This document shows, piece after piece, positions 35,001-43,189 of a stretch of 48,062 nucleotides of DNA (position 1 is the first letter of the stretch; each line of letters opens with the position of its first letter). A program made the translations under genes and the position numbers. Origin of the DNA: Actinomycetes bacterium (lineage in GTDB: Bacteria > Actinomycetota > Coriobacteriia > Coriobacteriales > UBA8131); the NCBI GenBank assembly GCA_009787085.1, contig WRGR01000035.1, positions 1-48,062 on the forward strand, written 5' to 3'. The notes beneath the pieces were generated by a model. It made no database searches. It was not told where the DNA came from and worked only from the letters and a program-made list of their open reading frames with translations.

Positions 35001-38000
35001 CGATGATAACGGCAACCAGGCCCAGTCCGACCGCATCGTGGTAGTCAATGACGGCCGTTATGTGCCCGGGGTTGGCCGCATCCTGTTGGCCAAGGGCTTC
35101 GTCACCACCGTCGACGCGGTCAGCCCGAACTCCGCCAACCTGAATGCCGAGATCCTCGGCAACTCCTCAGCTACCCTCTACGACGGCACCACCGGTGCGG
35201 TTATCGATGCCACCTCGGTTTGGGATAACGGCGGTTACCGTAAAGCGGTCGGCGTCTACGACGGGATCGTCGTCCGCGGTGTGGACGTGCCCGCCGGCTA
35301 CATTGACAAGCGCATCACCGGCGAGGTGGTGGAGGCTGACGAGATCGCCGCCGCGCCCACCGGACCCAATGCCAACACTTACTATGTGTTCGGCAACAAC
35401 ATCGCCTTGCGCATCGGCCAAGTCCAAGACATTTTGGCGGCCGCCGACCCCGGGCTGGCGCTGCTGACAGCGCTGGCCGCTGACGGCCGGGTCTCCAGCC
35501 CCGACGGCTCGGTCGGTCCTGTTGCCGTGCGGCTGGCGAATAACGGCAACCTCCAGGCTCGGCCCAATATCTATCGGGTTTTGGTTTCTGACACTGGCAA
35601 CCATGTTTCGGTTGAGTTGACCGTCACTGTCGGCGAAGGCAACATGCCGACCATCACGGCCGAGCCGGTGCCGTTGAACATCCCGGTGACTTCAGCCGCC
35701 GGCAACCTCAGTGAGGCGCAGCTGCTCAGCGGCGTCAAGGTCAGCGATGCTGAGGATACCGCCGGTTTGGCCACTGATGTCACGGCGCTCAGTGCTGCTG
35801 CCCGCAGCCGCTTCAGTTACAGCATCCAAGACATGTCGGGCGCTAATCCCCGCACCGTCACGGCCATCCCGGCCAACAGGGCTGGTGTCTACCAAGTCAC
35901 TTACAGTTACACCGATGCTGATGCCAACCCCGCCGCGCCGGTGAAGCGGGCCTTGATTGTCAATGACGGCTCGATTATCTACGATGCCAACTACATACTT
36001 AAGGCCAAGAGCTTCATCATCGGTGTCTCCGAGGTCGACGAGATGAATCCGAGCGATCAGATTCTGGAGAAAAGCGAGGCCCGCTCTTGGAAGACCGACG
36101 GCAGTGCGGCAACCGTCTATGTTGCCGAAACAGCGAACTACGGGCCGATTGCGGGCGAGTACGCCCCGACCATTGCCATCAACGGCTATGCCGACCTGAC
36201 CCGCAACATCAAGGCCAAGGTGGTCAAGACTGGCGATGATATCGGTGACTTCGGCTACGGCAACGGCGACAAGTACTCGATTGTTGCCCAGAACTTCCGT
36301 ATCAACATTGCCGATGCCAAGGCCCTGCAGGCCGCTGGCGCCACTGCCATCGGCAGCGGTTTTGTTACTCGTGCCAGTGCTACAGGCTACTGGCGAGCTG
36401 GGGATCAAAACGGCAACTTCAACTTTGGCGGCACCCCCCGGCTGTCTGCCGACGGCGGCTTTGGCACGGCAGTCTTCGCCGAGGAAGGCACGGCGGCCTA
36501 CCCATCCATCTTCCCCGTCACCTTCTGGGTGGACGAGGACCATACTGCCACGACCACTGTGACTTGTATAGTTTCCAACGGCAGCCACCCGTGGCTGACG
36601 GTGCCGCCGTTCAAGCAGGTGCCGCTGGGCGGCAGCTTCAACGAAGCCGACTATGTCAGAGGCGTCACCTACGGCGACTCCGAGGACGAGGTCTCGAAAC
36701 TGACGCTGACCCACGACAACCCAGTGGACACCTCCCGTGATGGTGCTGTTTACAAGGTGACCTACACCGTTACCGATTCCGAGGCCAACAAGACTGAGGC
36801 CATCGGCTTTGTGCTGGTTGGCGACTGGGTATTCGACGGTGACTACGCTGTTAAGGCCGCAAGTTTCGTGACCACGGTCAAGACCGTCCAAGGTGCTGCT
36901 TCTAAAGATACCCTGACCCTCAGCCGCAGCCACGCCCAGGCCAGGCACATAGTGCGCGATGCCGACGGCAACATCACCGGTATTGAGACTGCTGCCCCAA
37001 CTGTCAAGGCCAACGGCGGTTTGGCCGCTGCTGCTGGCACTTATTCTGGCATCCAAATCGGCGTGGTCGCTGCCGCCCAGCCTATCGCCACCATTCAGGC
37101 ACAGGTGGTGGAGAAGGACAAGATCTCCAACGACCCCGCCGCCAACGGCAGCATTAACGATACCAACACCAGCAACCCGACTGACCCTGCCCACTACGCA
37201 GTGGCTGCCAACAATGTCGTCTTGACTTGGGTCGAGGCCGGTGCCTTGGTCGGCAAGACCGACTCGGCTACTGCTGCCACGCTGATCCAGAAGGCCGCTG
37301 CTGAAGTCTATAAAGCCGACAGCTCCGGCATCCGCAGTGGCGCGGCCAGCGGCCTGAGCGTTGCGCTCAGCGCCAATGGTATCCGCCAGGCTACCGGCGA
37401 CTACGATGTGACCTTTGTGCCCGCCGGCATCAGCGGCGTGGCCGTTACCGTGACCTTCTCCGTCGACCAAGGCACCATGCCGGTGATCATCGCCGGCCCG
37501 AAAGAGGTGGCGAAGGCTGACACGCCCACTGGTATGACCAGAAGCGAGCTGCTGGACGGTGTTACTGTCACCGATGCCGAGAGTCCCGAGGTCGGTCCGG
37601 CCGATGCGGTCATCACCCTGAAGGACTCCGCTGGCAACAGCATCGCGGCTATCGACAAGTCCAAGCCGGGCGTCTACCAGGCCACCTACACGGTTGCCGA
37701 CCCCTTCATCACCAACCCTGACGGTACCCCGGCCACCAGCCAGGCCAGCCGCGCCATCGTCGTCAACGACGGTCGTTTCCTGCTCACCGACGAGGACGGC
37801 GACGGCAAGGCTGATGTGATCGTCGGCGCTAAGAGTTTCGTGGTTTCCGCCGAAGATCCGACCTTCTCCGGCAGCACTGCTGATGCCCTGCGCCTCAGCC
37901 GTGCCGAGGCCTACGATGCCACCGGTGCTGCCCTAGTGCCTGTTTTGGTTGACGCAGTAACCGGCCAGGCGGTCGAGGTACCCGTAGGCTTTGCCGCCAA

Positions 38001-40623
38001 GCAGCCCGGCACCTACAACTTCGCGGTCAGTGCCGCTGGCCACCCCAATGCCCAGTGTGCCCAAGTCAGCGGTGCGGTGGTCTTTGACGGCAGCGACGAC
38101 GGCGAGGACCACATCGTCATCGACCAGGGCCCCGACCCCTATAGCTCGCCTTATGCCCTCTGGGCCCGCGACTTCACGCTGGACGTTGCCGATGCCGCCG
38201 ACTTGGCCGCCAGCGATGCCGGCCTCATCACCGCCGCCGATGCCCACGTGGTCAAGCTGGTGCCGAGCGCCCCTGATGCCAGCCCCTCGGTCATCGACCG
38301 CGACGGCATCACCAACCGCAAGGGCGAGCACAACCCGCGCTTCGGCATCTCCGGGCACGCTGCCAACGAGTACTCCGTGACAGTTGATGCTGTCATCAAC
38401 GACGCTGCAGGGCCGGTGCTCACGGTGACCACCCCCTACGAGGTTGCTCCGGGCACACCTTGGGAGCGCTCGACGGCCATGAACGGCGTTAGTGCCAGCG
38501 ACCCCGGCGACGGCGACCTTACCGACCAAGTCACCTATTACCCCACCCCTGACCCCGCCGACCCAGATGGCCCGGCCAAGCCAGTGGACACCGCCAAACC
38601 GGGCATCTACCTAGTCACCTATCAGGTATCCGACTCCGATGCCGATCCTGACGACGCTGATGGGCCGCACACCGTGACGGCAGACCGCGTGGTAGTGGTC
38701 AACGACGGTCGCTACATGGTGGGCAAGAACAGCGTTTTGGAGGCGGCCTCCTTTGTCATCAAGGTCGCCGATGTCACTAACGATGCCACCCAGGTGAGCG
38801 ACCAGCTAAAGACGATGTCTGGTGCCCGCGCCTATAACGGCACAACCGGCGATCAGCTGGCCCCGGAGTCGATAAGCGTCGATTCTGCCGGCGGCTATGG
38901 CCCGACGACTGGTACCTATGACATCACGTTCTCGCTGACTGATGGCGTGACCGACGGTGTAGCCGGGCGCATCACCAAGACCGTCAAGGCCAAGGTGGTG
39001 GATGCCCAGGTGCTCGACAACCGGCCGCTCAATCCTGACGATCCTGACGGTGCCCGCACCTACGTCTATGGCAACAACATCCAGTTGCGTATCTCCGAGG
39101 CTGCCCGCTTGCTGGCCGGCGGTGACCCAACGATTCTGGCCGCCCTCGGCACTGGCGCCTTCCGTACCAACCCTGCCAACTCCCAAGGCGAGTTGGTTGC
39201 CCAGGGCGTCAAGGTCACCGACCACGGCGACTTCAAGGCCGCTCCGGGCACCTACACGCTGAAAGTCGCCGACCTTGGCAGCATTTGCGAGATACCGCTG
39301 GCCATCACGGTCGTCACCGGCAATGCCCCGACCATCACGCCTGAGAAGCCGGTCAAGGTGCCCATCAGCGCTGACCCGCGTGGCCTGACGCCCAGCGAGA
39401 TCAAGGGCAAGGCAACCGCCTCTGACTCCGAGGATGGCAACCTGACCGATAAGATCCAAGTCGCTGGCAATGTGCCGGCCAACGTTGCCGGCATCTACCC
39501 TGTGACCCTCTCGGTCACCGACTCCGACGGCAACACCGTTGCCGTTAAGTCGTCCGTGGTGGTCGATGACGGCAGCTTCATCTACGGTCGCAACTACATC
39601 TTGCATGCCAGCGACTTCACCGTTGCCGCCAGTGCTGTCAGCGCCAGTGGCAGCGCCGCCCAGATCGCCTCGCTCTCCGGTGCCTATGCCGCCGACTACG
39701 ATGGTCTGCCGGCAGCGGTTTCCGTTACCAGCTTGGGCGGCTACACCAAGGCCCGCGGCAGCTATACCCCAACCGTGGCAGTGACCGCCGAGCCGGCCAC
39801 TGCCAAGCGTATCACTGCTACTGTTACCTCACCGCTCATTAGTTACCGTGTGACTTTCAACGCCAGCGGCGGCGCACTGACTGGCCCCGCCCGTGTCTGG
39901 GTGGTGGAGCCGGCCACCACGCTCGGCAATATGCCGTCTGCCCCACTGCGCAGCGGCTACACCTTCATCGGCTGGTATACCCAACGGGTCGGCGGCTCGC
40001 AGTTCACTGCCGATGCCCCCGTGCGGGCCAACCGTACGCTCTATGCCCACTGGCAAGCCAACCCGGTAGCGCCGCTGCCGCAACCGAACAACTACTACAC
40101 GACCAACTACTACGGCGGCCCAACCACTGTGGCAGATGACACCGGCGGCCCGACTTACCTGACGGTCACCAACCCGGTGACCCCGACTGACGGCGGCGGT
40201 GTGATCGGCGACCCGCTGACCCCGACGGCCAACTCCGACGGCCACTGGTCGATCTATAACCTCTGCGCAGCCGTGCTGGCTCTGCTTTTGCTGGTAGCCT
40301 TCCTGATCATGTTCATCCTTGGCCGCCGGAAAGCCAGCCAGGGTGCTCAGGACTCCAACCGGCAGACGAACTACCATGTTAGCGGCCCAGTGCTGCTGAT
40401 CGCAGCGGCAGCCTTTATCGAGGTCCTGATCGTGTTGCTGTCAACTCAGGACTTCACGGCCCAGCGGGTGGTCTTCGATGTCTTCTCAGCGGTGGTCACA
40501 CTGGCGGTGCTTGTCCAGTTGCTCGCCCCAGTAATCGGGGCGCTGCTGCTGCGCCGCAAGCGGGAAGAAGAAAGGCCGGCCGAGCCGACCGGGCAGGTTG
40601 AGCGGGCTTCTGCGCCAGCCTAA
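29026..40623 (+). CDS. giant secreted modular surface protein (3865 residues)
   Basis: ATG 29026 follows AAGGAGGA by 8 nt. A long basic N-terminus (many Arg, two Cys) precedes a signal segment (ALSVFVAVSMVFTIAVPSG, about residues 36-54). Next is a Pro/Gln/Glu stalk (repeats of QPEQPDQP, about 150-195). Residues about 215-760 are Gly/Asn/Thr-rich and start VDNWADLRSAIADPAVVEIR, consistent with a parallel beta-helix (pectate-lyase-like) domain. From about residue 1346 come eight tandem modules. Near residue 3606-3680 is one Listeria-Bacteroides/InlB B-type repeat (SGYTFIGWYTQRVGGSQFTA ... LYAHW). The C-terminus has three hydrophobic helices (about 3743-3765, 3789-3808, 3816-3842) and a basic tail, with no LPXTG. 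It is likely a membrane-anchored adhesin or matrix protein; its ligand is unknown. The frame is intact throughout. Confidence 0.88.
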   Translation: MNNVRALRSSKKMLGSQEGRCCRKRCRRSRGAFGKALSVFVAVSMVFTIAVPSGLFAGPGFAPSADLAEYSTGSATSIIAANNAAQPSSTSQPQKASVAPTVSPVLEYFTEPPVSATEVGNATPPNNTGQSQGADTAPTADSAFVDYPAVLPYQPEQPDQPEQPEQPDQPVQPEQPIPFDQFEQPYQDDQPSPPDLSNVGLGIGIMPLSVTLLAPGVVAVDNWADLRSAIADPAVVEIRLNGSIQRTAGATTWPTDLGIVNRSLTIDGQGHSLDFRAGGAATAIVRPGFYLAYQGAGAFTLKNIDIIRPNGGEDSLVEIANSAGSAVTEPTDLLNSAAAATSSPTTGSGWTVNFSNINTSVAPSSGLVLVPAGTVNFTGNVTWDCSTGSAPNNCVVFAANTTISGSGTVVTLRNHNASSTVEDMPTIRANVNGSRNSVNVTGGAQANLENMGRGLTQVISLASGDGGDSRPAGTSTFVVVSGAGTVLNANGHGAGTGPEGGTMVMVAAATTANGGGGFQITGGAKVNVHAWSPSGTTGMPAMIQQVDGGQFILDGEGTELNVIADGNNNDLAGAIRIRLVGNQTFAVSNLAKLYVLRTARNGGFRPPAIRFGPGANNNFIVTSGGTVRVENQGNGSTATTDTAAQNGAVEFDANNFTFDVSGSSTWATSGQTLSGGSYYPGMKQPSAIELIARSGAAVSGGVHTGGKISVRDNAVFVARGNVNSDTAAIFSAGSPFTFSCDNPLYYDFTNTRANGTTGTMKGGMVFHITGASSTYSIKNSNLEVWRNGRSLTANNTAGGTYDPIDNSPYKSWIRVDATFSAANFASLASTDPALAATAASFGTQGMLSYTRISGNNAKPQLTGAGSDPLTNADKYIRAVGVVPEGLNFAGRPIWDSEVKAYVQRTQANGTVTNNLLAGTSINHENVWEQEVAANNPRYSGVVRYDAGGFLTTGDSYKFTDVWRGAADNPNDPKSHHEVPPNIQGGAASAQTVLDVTPPVPGIITQVNGQAANGRFLTGQATISGTYPTEEAYNPEEPVAVRAQVVRSGQPVSGLSFDGTLNAQARLFTVEIPANVSETQLNEGDKIFILLKDANGNENPIAATPYHDALIPAGASLTVEVFPVIINGQDKVIGLNEARDILDIDRDGVATGATGSFTKGSVDANLLQLIAASGTAAPGKSPDVLSIYLASVQPPFTKASAVDQVKANNAFADFTLKVGSELQNPGPAHSNLVYAKDFSVRVIPRDNPGPPAANDFNISAANAATLMAKGATEKAAEFIQRADAVAAPNGNMDTPFDQWTSANVEFVSTTMPVSPVADTTYTATFAVKGNPTKTTTVNIYVSLGVVPMLTVTSPINIAIGSPALTTSDYMNGVRATKNQSGADITNQVANNSATNPVNTAKAGLYPVTYTVTNDDGNLTTATRLYVVNDGSYVATDPNDNVTPDYVLHARSFVVKKADASTATVNTMAEVEAWRVNIAAANGRASVAAGLTTNSKSYGAGCAVGDYPLVVAITEATGVTQAITATVVEKDVLQTAADPTTNIRYSIAANSASLLANQVSGYVGKDAAVSQKLITLAAAQGWKLTNLSEPKTVVVTDNPIPFNARSGDTYPVTFAVAESPTITCTVNVVIGGTPPVISFDEAPLVIAQQTGANAHVLTADELKLRMQVTDAEDTDSAALLTATTASVAQNQPINTRNVGVYKVSYSVTDSDNMTSTAVRAVVIDDGRYVIDKTNKVIIGARNFVVKQSQVQGTESEVRSYSWSEAYDIDGNPVALSLGPLPDGWQKNPALKDYPFTWQAQGANGVWVQKAITGTVVDADEVSPTDKDSRYTIVASNFAVNTAAATQLMASTDAAFMAADRANVHVYKLLPGIADQTALIADRGNFSAATNASPGYPIKFAIQGMLENNVTIRGTVSDGAPPVLTVPTPVEIWIGAAAALPATAILPAAWTPDGLHSVSVSDPDQPGLSTADVVVSGDTVDTAAPGLYKLHYAVTDDNGNQAQSDRIVVVNDGRYVPGVGRILLAKGFVTTVDAVSPNSANLNAEILGNSSATLYDGTTGAVIDATSVWDNGGYRKAVGVYDGIVVRGVDVPAGYIDKRITGEVVEADEIAAAPTGPNANTYYVFGNNIALRIGQVQDILAAADPGLALLTALAADGRVSSPDGSVGPVAVRLANNGNLQARPNIYRVLVSDTGNHVSVELTVTVGEGNMPTITAEPVPLNIPVTSAAGNLSEAQLLSGVKVSDAEDTAGLATDVTALSAAARSRFSYSIQDMSGANPRTVTAIPANRAGVYQVTYSYTDADANPAAPVKRALIVNDGSIIYDANYILKAKSFIIGVSEVDEMNPSDQILEKSEARSWKTDGSAATVYVAETANYGPIAGEYAPTIAINGYADLTRNIKAKVVKTGDDIGDFGYGNGDKYSIVAQNFRINIADAKALQAAGATAIGSGFVTRASATGYWRAGDQNGNFNFGGTPRLSADGGFGTAVFAEEGTAAYPSIFPVTFWVDEDHTATTTVTCIVSNGSHPWLTVPPFKQVPLGGSFNEADYVRGVTYGDSEDEVSKLTLTHDNPVDTSRDGAVYKVTYTVTDSEANKTEAIGFVLVGDWVFDGDYAVKAASFVTTVKTVQGAASKDTLTLSRSHAQARHIVRDADGNITGIETAAPTVKANGGLAAAAGTYSGIQIGVVAAAQPIATIQAQVVEKDKISNDPAANGSINDTNTSNPTDPAHYAVAANNVVLTWVEAGALVGKTDSATAATLIQKAAAEVYKADSSGIRSGAASGLSVALSANGIRQATGDYDVTFVPAGISGVAVTVTFSVDQGTMPVIIAGPKEVAKADTPTGMTRSELLDGVTVTDAESPEVGPADAVITLKDSAGNSIAAIDKSKPGVYQATYTVADPFITNPDGTPATSQASRAIVVNDGRFLLTDEDGDGKADVIVGAKSFVVSAEDPTFSGSTADALRLSRAEAYDATGAALVPVLVDAVTGQAVEVPVGFAAKQPGTYNFAVSAAGHPNAQCAQVSGAVVFDGSDDGEDHIVIDQGPDPYSSPYALWARDFTLDVADAADLAASDAGLITAADAHVVKLVPSAPDASPSVIDRDGITNRKGEHNPRFGISGHAANEYSVTVDAVINDAAGPVLTVTTPYEVAPGTPWERSTAMNGVSASDPGDGDLTDQVTYYPTPDPADPDGPAKPVDTAKPGIYLVTYQVSDSDADPDDADGPHTVTADRVVVVNDGRYMVGKNSVLEAASFVIKVADVTNDATQVSDQLKTMSGARAYNGTTGDQLAPESISVDSAGGYGPTTGTYDITFSLTDGVTDGVAGRITKTVKAKVVDAQVLDNRPLNPDDPDGARTYVYGNNIQLRISEAARLLAGGDPTILAALGTGAFRTNPANSQGELVAQGVKVTDHGDFKAAPGTYTLKVADLGSICEIPLAITVVTGNAPTITPEKPVKVPISADPRGLTPSEIKGKATASDSEDGNLTDKIQVAGNVPANVAGIYPVTLSVTDSDGNTVAVKSSVVVDDGSFIYGRNYILHASDFTVAASAVSASGSAAQIASLSGAYAADYDGLPAAVSVTSLGGYTKARGSYTPTVAVTAEPATAKRITATVTSPLISYRVTFNASGGALTGPARVWVVEPATTLGNMPSAPLRSGYTFIGWYTQRVGGSQFTADAPVRANRTLYAHWQANPVAPLPQPNNYYTTNYYGGPTTVADDTGGPTYLTVTNPVTPTDGGGVIGDPLTPTANSDGHWSIYNLCAAVLALLLLVAFLIMFILGRRKASQGAQDSNRQTNYHVSGPVLLIAAAAFIEVLIVLLSTQDFTAQRVVFDVFSAVVTLAVLVQLLAPVIGALLLRRKREEERPAEPTGQVERASAPA
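33061..39840 (+). repeat. eight tandem ~290-310-residue modules in the giant protein
   Basis: Module starts, judged from the recurring P-x-L/I-T-V opening, are near 33061, 33919, 34777, 35644, 36586, 37477, 38410 and 39325 (spacing 858 to 942 bp). The eighth is cut short near 39840. Each has an Ig/cadherin-like first part (VDTAKPGIYLVTYQVSDSD-like), a fixed joint (VVVNDGRY), a second part beginning with an SFVIK- or NFVVK-like segment, and a third with ANN-x-x-L and A-x-G-x-Y. The modules are divergent at DNA level, so they are old duplications. Confidence 0.8.
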
Positions 40624-40803
40624 GCGTGCGGAGCGCCCGGGCGTGCAGGTACGCCGGGCGCACGGGTGCGCCGGGCGTCCGGTGCCCGGGTGTGCAGCTC
40701 GTGCAGCCCCAGCGACCGGCCCCACGCAGTTGGCGCGGTTGACGCAGCTGATGCGGTCGGCACGGCTGACGCGCAAAGGCCGGAACAGGCACAGCGGAAT
40801 AAA
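40624..40803 (+). repeat. GC-rich low-complexity spacer after the giant gene
   Basis: Repeated GCGCCGGGCG and GTGCCCGGGTG motifs form a degenerate repeat immediately after the stop. No gene is supported, although frames are open because of composition. Confidence 0.5.
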
Positions 40804-40847
40804 AGTAAAGGCGGAGCGGCTACCTAGGTAGCCGCTCCGCCTTTACT
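40804..40847. terminator. perfect 44-nt palindrome, probable bidirectional terminator
   Basis: AGTAAAGGCGGAGCGGCTAC (40804-40823) and its exact reverse complement (40828-40847) are joined by the self-complementary CTAG at 40824-40827, so all 44 nt are a perfect palindrome with a 22-bp arm and no loop. It lies between the giant gene and a convergent minus-strand ORF. T-runs are weak, so another role (protein binding or recombination site) is possible. Confidence 0.65.
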
Positions 40848-40881
40848 GGTGGTGCGCCCGACGTTTTTCTGACACCTACAA

Positions 40882-41850
40882 TCAATCCTTATCGGGTAGC
40901 TCAACTACAGTTGAGACGAGGCGAGCCACCTCGTCTCCGGCCTCGAATCTTATAAGCTCCCCGTTGTTGAGGCTGCTCCACAGCTTCAAAGCATGCGTGG
41001 CCTCACTCAGCTCTTCTACCGTGGTGAATGAACTGACAAAGGTAGTTGCTGCTTGCAAATACGCCATATCGCCGTCAGTGATGTCTTGGTTCTTATTGAT
41101 CGGGCAGATGATTTTCCCACAGGCGTTATCTTCGATTTGGATATGCCTGTCTCTTTCCGCTGTGTCCAATATGGTGCGATAGGATACGGCCATGGGACCG
41201 TGGGGCATACGCGCATATGTGATCCCGGTGATCGCTTGGCCTCGCTTTTCAAATGACAAAAAGTCGGCAATGAACAGGGATTTTAGAACCCTTGTCAGAA
41301 TTTGTGTTGGGGAGATTATGCCGTACCTTTCTCTGTAGATGTCATACGCAGCCTGAGTGTTGGCGTTTTCTAGCCTAGAGTCGCCGATTTCCTCGCCACA
41401 GCTTGGGCAGATCGCAACTCGGGCATATGATGTAACAGGTTCTCCCTTGACCGGGATAGTCTCGTCCTTCTCGATGATATCTGATTGGTGCAAACGGTCG
41501 AAGAGGATGTCGTTGAAGTCGATCCTCAAGGCATTGGCGAGCAGCCCCACGTCATTTAAAAACAGTTTGAAGCAACTGCTGTCCGAAAACCCAGCCAGCG
41601 GCTTCTCCGGCTTGGAGATTTTGACTGAGCGATAGATGATCCCCGATGCCGTGAGCCAGTCGAGCGGTGCCTCGAGGCTGCGGGCACGTGCGCCACCGTT
41701 TACTTTCGAGTACTGGAACTTATGGGAGCTGTTCGACAGTTGGCCGGGTATGCTGTCGCAGATGGCCAAGGGCAGGGGTATACTGGCACTGGATGCTGCC
41801 GGGGTGTTGGTGGTGGCCGCCGCCGGGAACGATGGCAAGAGCACCGACAC
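40882..41850 (-). pseudogene. chimeric ORF: DUF4143 ATPase fragment fused to a Panacea/SocA-type antitoxin with its HTH deleted
   Basis: The single open frame joins unrelated pieces. Residues about 30-120 (ICDSIPGQLSNSSHKFQYSK, ARARSLEAPLDWLTASGIIY, FKLFLNDVGLLANALRIDFN) resemble the DUF4143 C-terminal domain of DUF4143-containing AAA ATPases. Residues about 125-185 (RVAICPSCGEEIGDSRLENA, AAYDIYRERYGIISPTQI) are the zinc-ribbon start of an MqsA/SocA-like antitoxin. The expected HTH is skipped, and LTRVLKSLFIADFLSFEKRG, ITGITYARMPHGPMA then continue as the Panacea (DUF4065) domain to a normal-looking end. The first 30 residues are antisense to the subtilase fragment. The fusion may be expressed but is probably debris. 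Confidence 0.65.
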
Positions 41851-42610
41851 AAGGCATTACGACTCGGCCACCGGGATGAACACCGCCGCATATCCTAGCG
41901 ACTGTCCGGAGGTGGTAGGGGTTACGGCCATGTCCCCAGACTGGACTATCTGCCCTTGGAGCAGCCATAACTGGAACAAGAGCATCGCGGCTCCGGGAGC
42001 AAACATACCTGTTGCGGTGGCTTGGGCGAACAGTGGTCTGTACCCAGGATATCCGGAAGCGAGCGGGACATCACTTGCGGCACCGATGGTTGCTGGCATA
42101 ACAGCGCTGATGTTTGCGGCCGATCCCGACCTGACCACGGCGGATGCCCGGCAGATCCTCTATGAGACTGCGACTGACCTTGGCGACCCGGACTATGACC
42201 CCTATTTTGGCTGGGGCTTGGTCAACGCAAGCTATGCAGTCTATGAAGTCAAGAATCGTGCCGACTTGTTGTGGCCTCCCATTGTCGATGTCTCTGCGGG
42301 CGGGTATCACTCCCTGTTTCTGAGAAAAGACGGCACAATCCAAGCGACCGGCCTCAACTCCGACGGCCAGCTCGGCGACGGCACGACGGTGAGTAGGGCG
42401 ACATTTGGCCAGGTCACAGAGATCGACGAGTATTATGGCGAGTTCAGCGATCTTGAGGATGTCAGGTTTGTCGAAGCGGGCTATTACTACAATTACGTGA
42501 TACGGTCTGACGGTCGGGCATTTAGCTGGGGATGCAACACTTATGGTGAGCTTGGCAATTGCTGTACTGGGCGGACACAGCTACCCGTCGCCGTTTCATT
42601 TTGGTATTAG
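41636..42610 (+). pseudogene. subtilisin-like protease fragment with RCC1-type repeats
   Basis: Subtilase homology begins near 41780 (LALDAAGVLVVAAAGNDGKS) and includes YPSDCPEVVGVTAMSPDWTI, SIAAPGANI and the catalytic serine motif ASGTSLAAPMVAGITALMFA. The N-terminal part with the catalytic Asp and His is absent. The frame before 41775 is antisense to the DUF4143 fragment. After the protease core come RCC1-like units (VSAGGYHSLFLRKDGTIQAT, GLNSDGQLGDGTTV and VIRSDGRAFSWGCNTYGELG), cut at TAG 42608. No signal peptide. It looks like a piece of a secreted protease left after rearrangement. Confidence 0.75.
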
Positions 42611-42660
42611 CCAAAAGTATCCCGAGCTCGGTGACCTTGACCCATCACTAACTTGAACCG

Positions 42661-42698
42661 GCAGGACGCATGCGACAAAGCATGCGTCCTGCTCTTAC
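42661..42698 (+). terminator. hairpin terminator after the subtilase fragment
   Basis: A perfect 13-bp stem GCAGGACGCATGC / GCATGCGTCCTGC with loop GACAAA is followed by TCTTAC. The strong stem with a short T-rich trail suggests a terminator, retained from the original gene. Confidence 0.65.
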
Positions 42699-42883
42699 GT
42701 ATGGCCACAGCGGGACTGCATGGGGCTAAAACTGTGAGCGAAGCAACAACCATTCGTTCCAAGTCCATAAAAAATGGCTCAGCATCATGTCACAGCAATA
42801 GATACGCTGGCTCTGAAATGCGGTTTTAAGAAAATTGATAATAATCAGGGTGCAATAATGCTCCGACTACAGTCAACCGCCGC

Positions 42884-43033
42884 TCAGTCCTTGCAAGCTT
42901 GACCCGGCTGCAGAGTGGATGTCGTCGGCCAGATCGTTGGCGATCCTGCCGCAGTAGGCTTGACCCGGCTGCATAGTGGATGCCGATCTAGCATCCACTC
43001 CCGGTCATTGCGGGACTGACCCGCAATCTAAAG
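42884..43033. repeat. duplicated ~60-bp unit plus a palindromic core
   Basis: GCTTGACCCGGCTGCAGAGT (from 42897) and GCTTGACCCGGCTGCATAGT (from 42958) each continue with GGATG, a direct repeat with a period of about 61 bp. GTGGATGC-CGATCTA-GCATCCAC forms a hairpin at 42976-42998. GGTCATTGCGGGACTGACCC then CGCAATCT (about 43013-43030) is a core of the family. The upstream stretch 42700-42880 shows no gene. Confidence 0.6.
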
Positions 43034-43130
43034 ACCAAATACTGGCACAGTTAAACTACACCCAATTCCAAAACCGCCACCCTGTCGTTGCGACCCCCAA
43101 ACACAATCTTCCACTCGGTTGATCAAGGTA

Positions 43131-43189
43131 AAGATTGCGGGTCAAGCCCGCAATGACGGGGTTTGAGCGTTAAATCGGGGCTTCTCTAA
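43131..43189. repeat. half element: core plus right end
   Basis: AAGATTGCGGGTCAAGCCCG (43131-43150) continues CAATGACGGGG, then CGTTAAATCGGGGCTTCTCT (43168-43187). Read on the other strand this gives end, GATTTAACG and then core, exactly the order of the left half of the 9238-9375 element. Confidence 0.7.

Noticed and set aside
29580-40377. Many long minus-strand ORFs under the giant gene (up to 592 codons)
   Set aside because: They are antisense shadows created by the GC-rich, Ala/Gly/Asp-rich codon usage of the plus-strand gene; no recognisable domains or ribosome binding sites.
40258-40623. LPXTG-type sortase signal at the end of the giant protein
   Set aside because: No LPxTG-like motif precedes the hydrophobic segments; instead there are three membrane helices and a basic tail.
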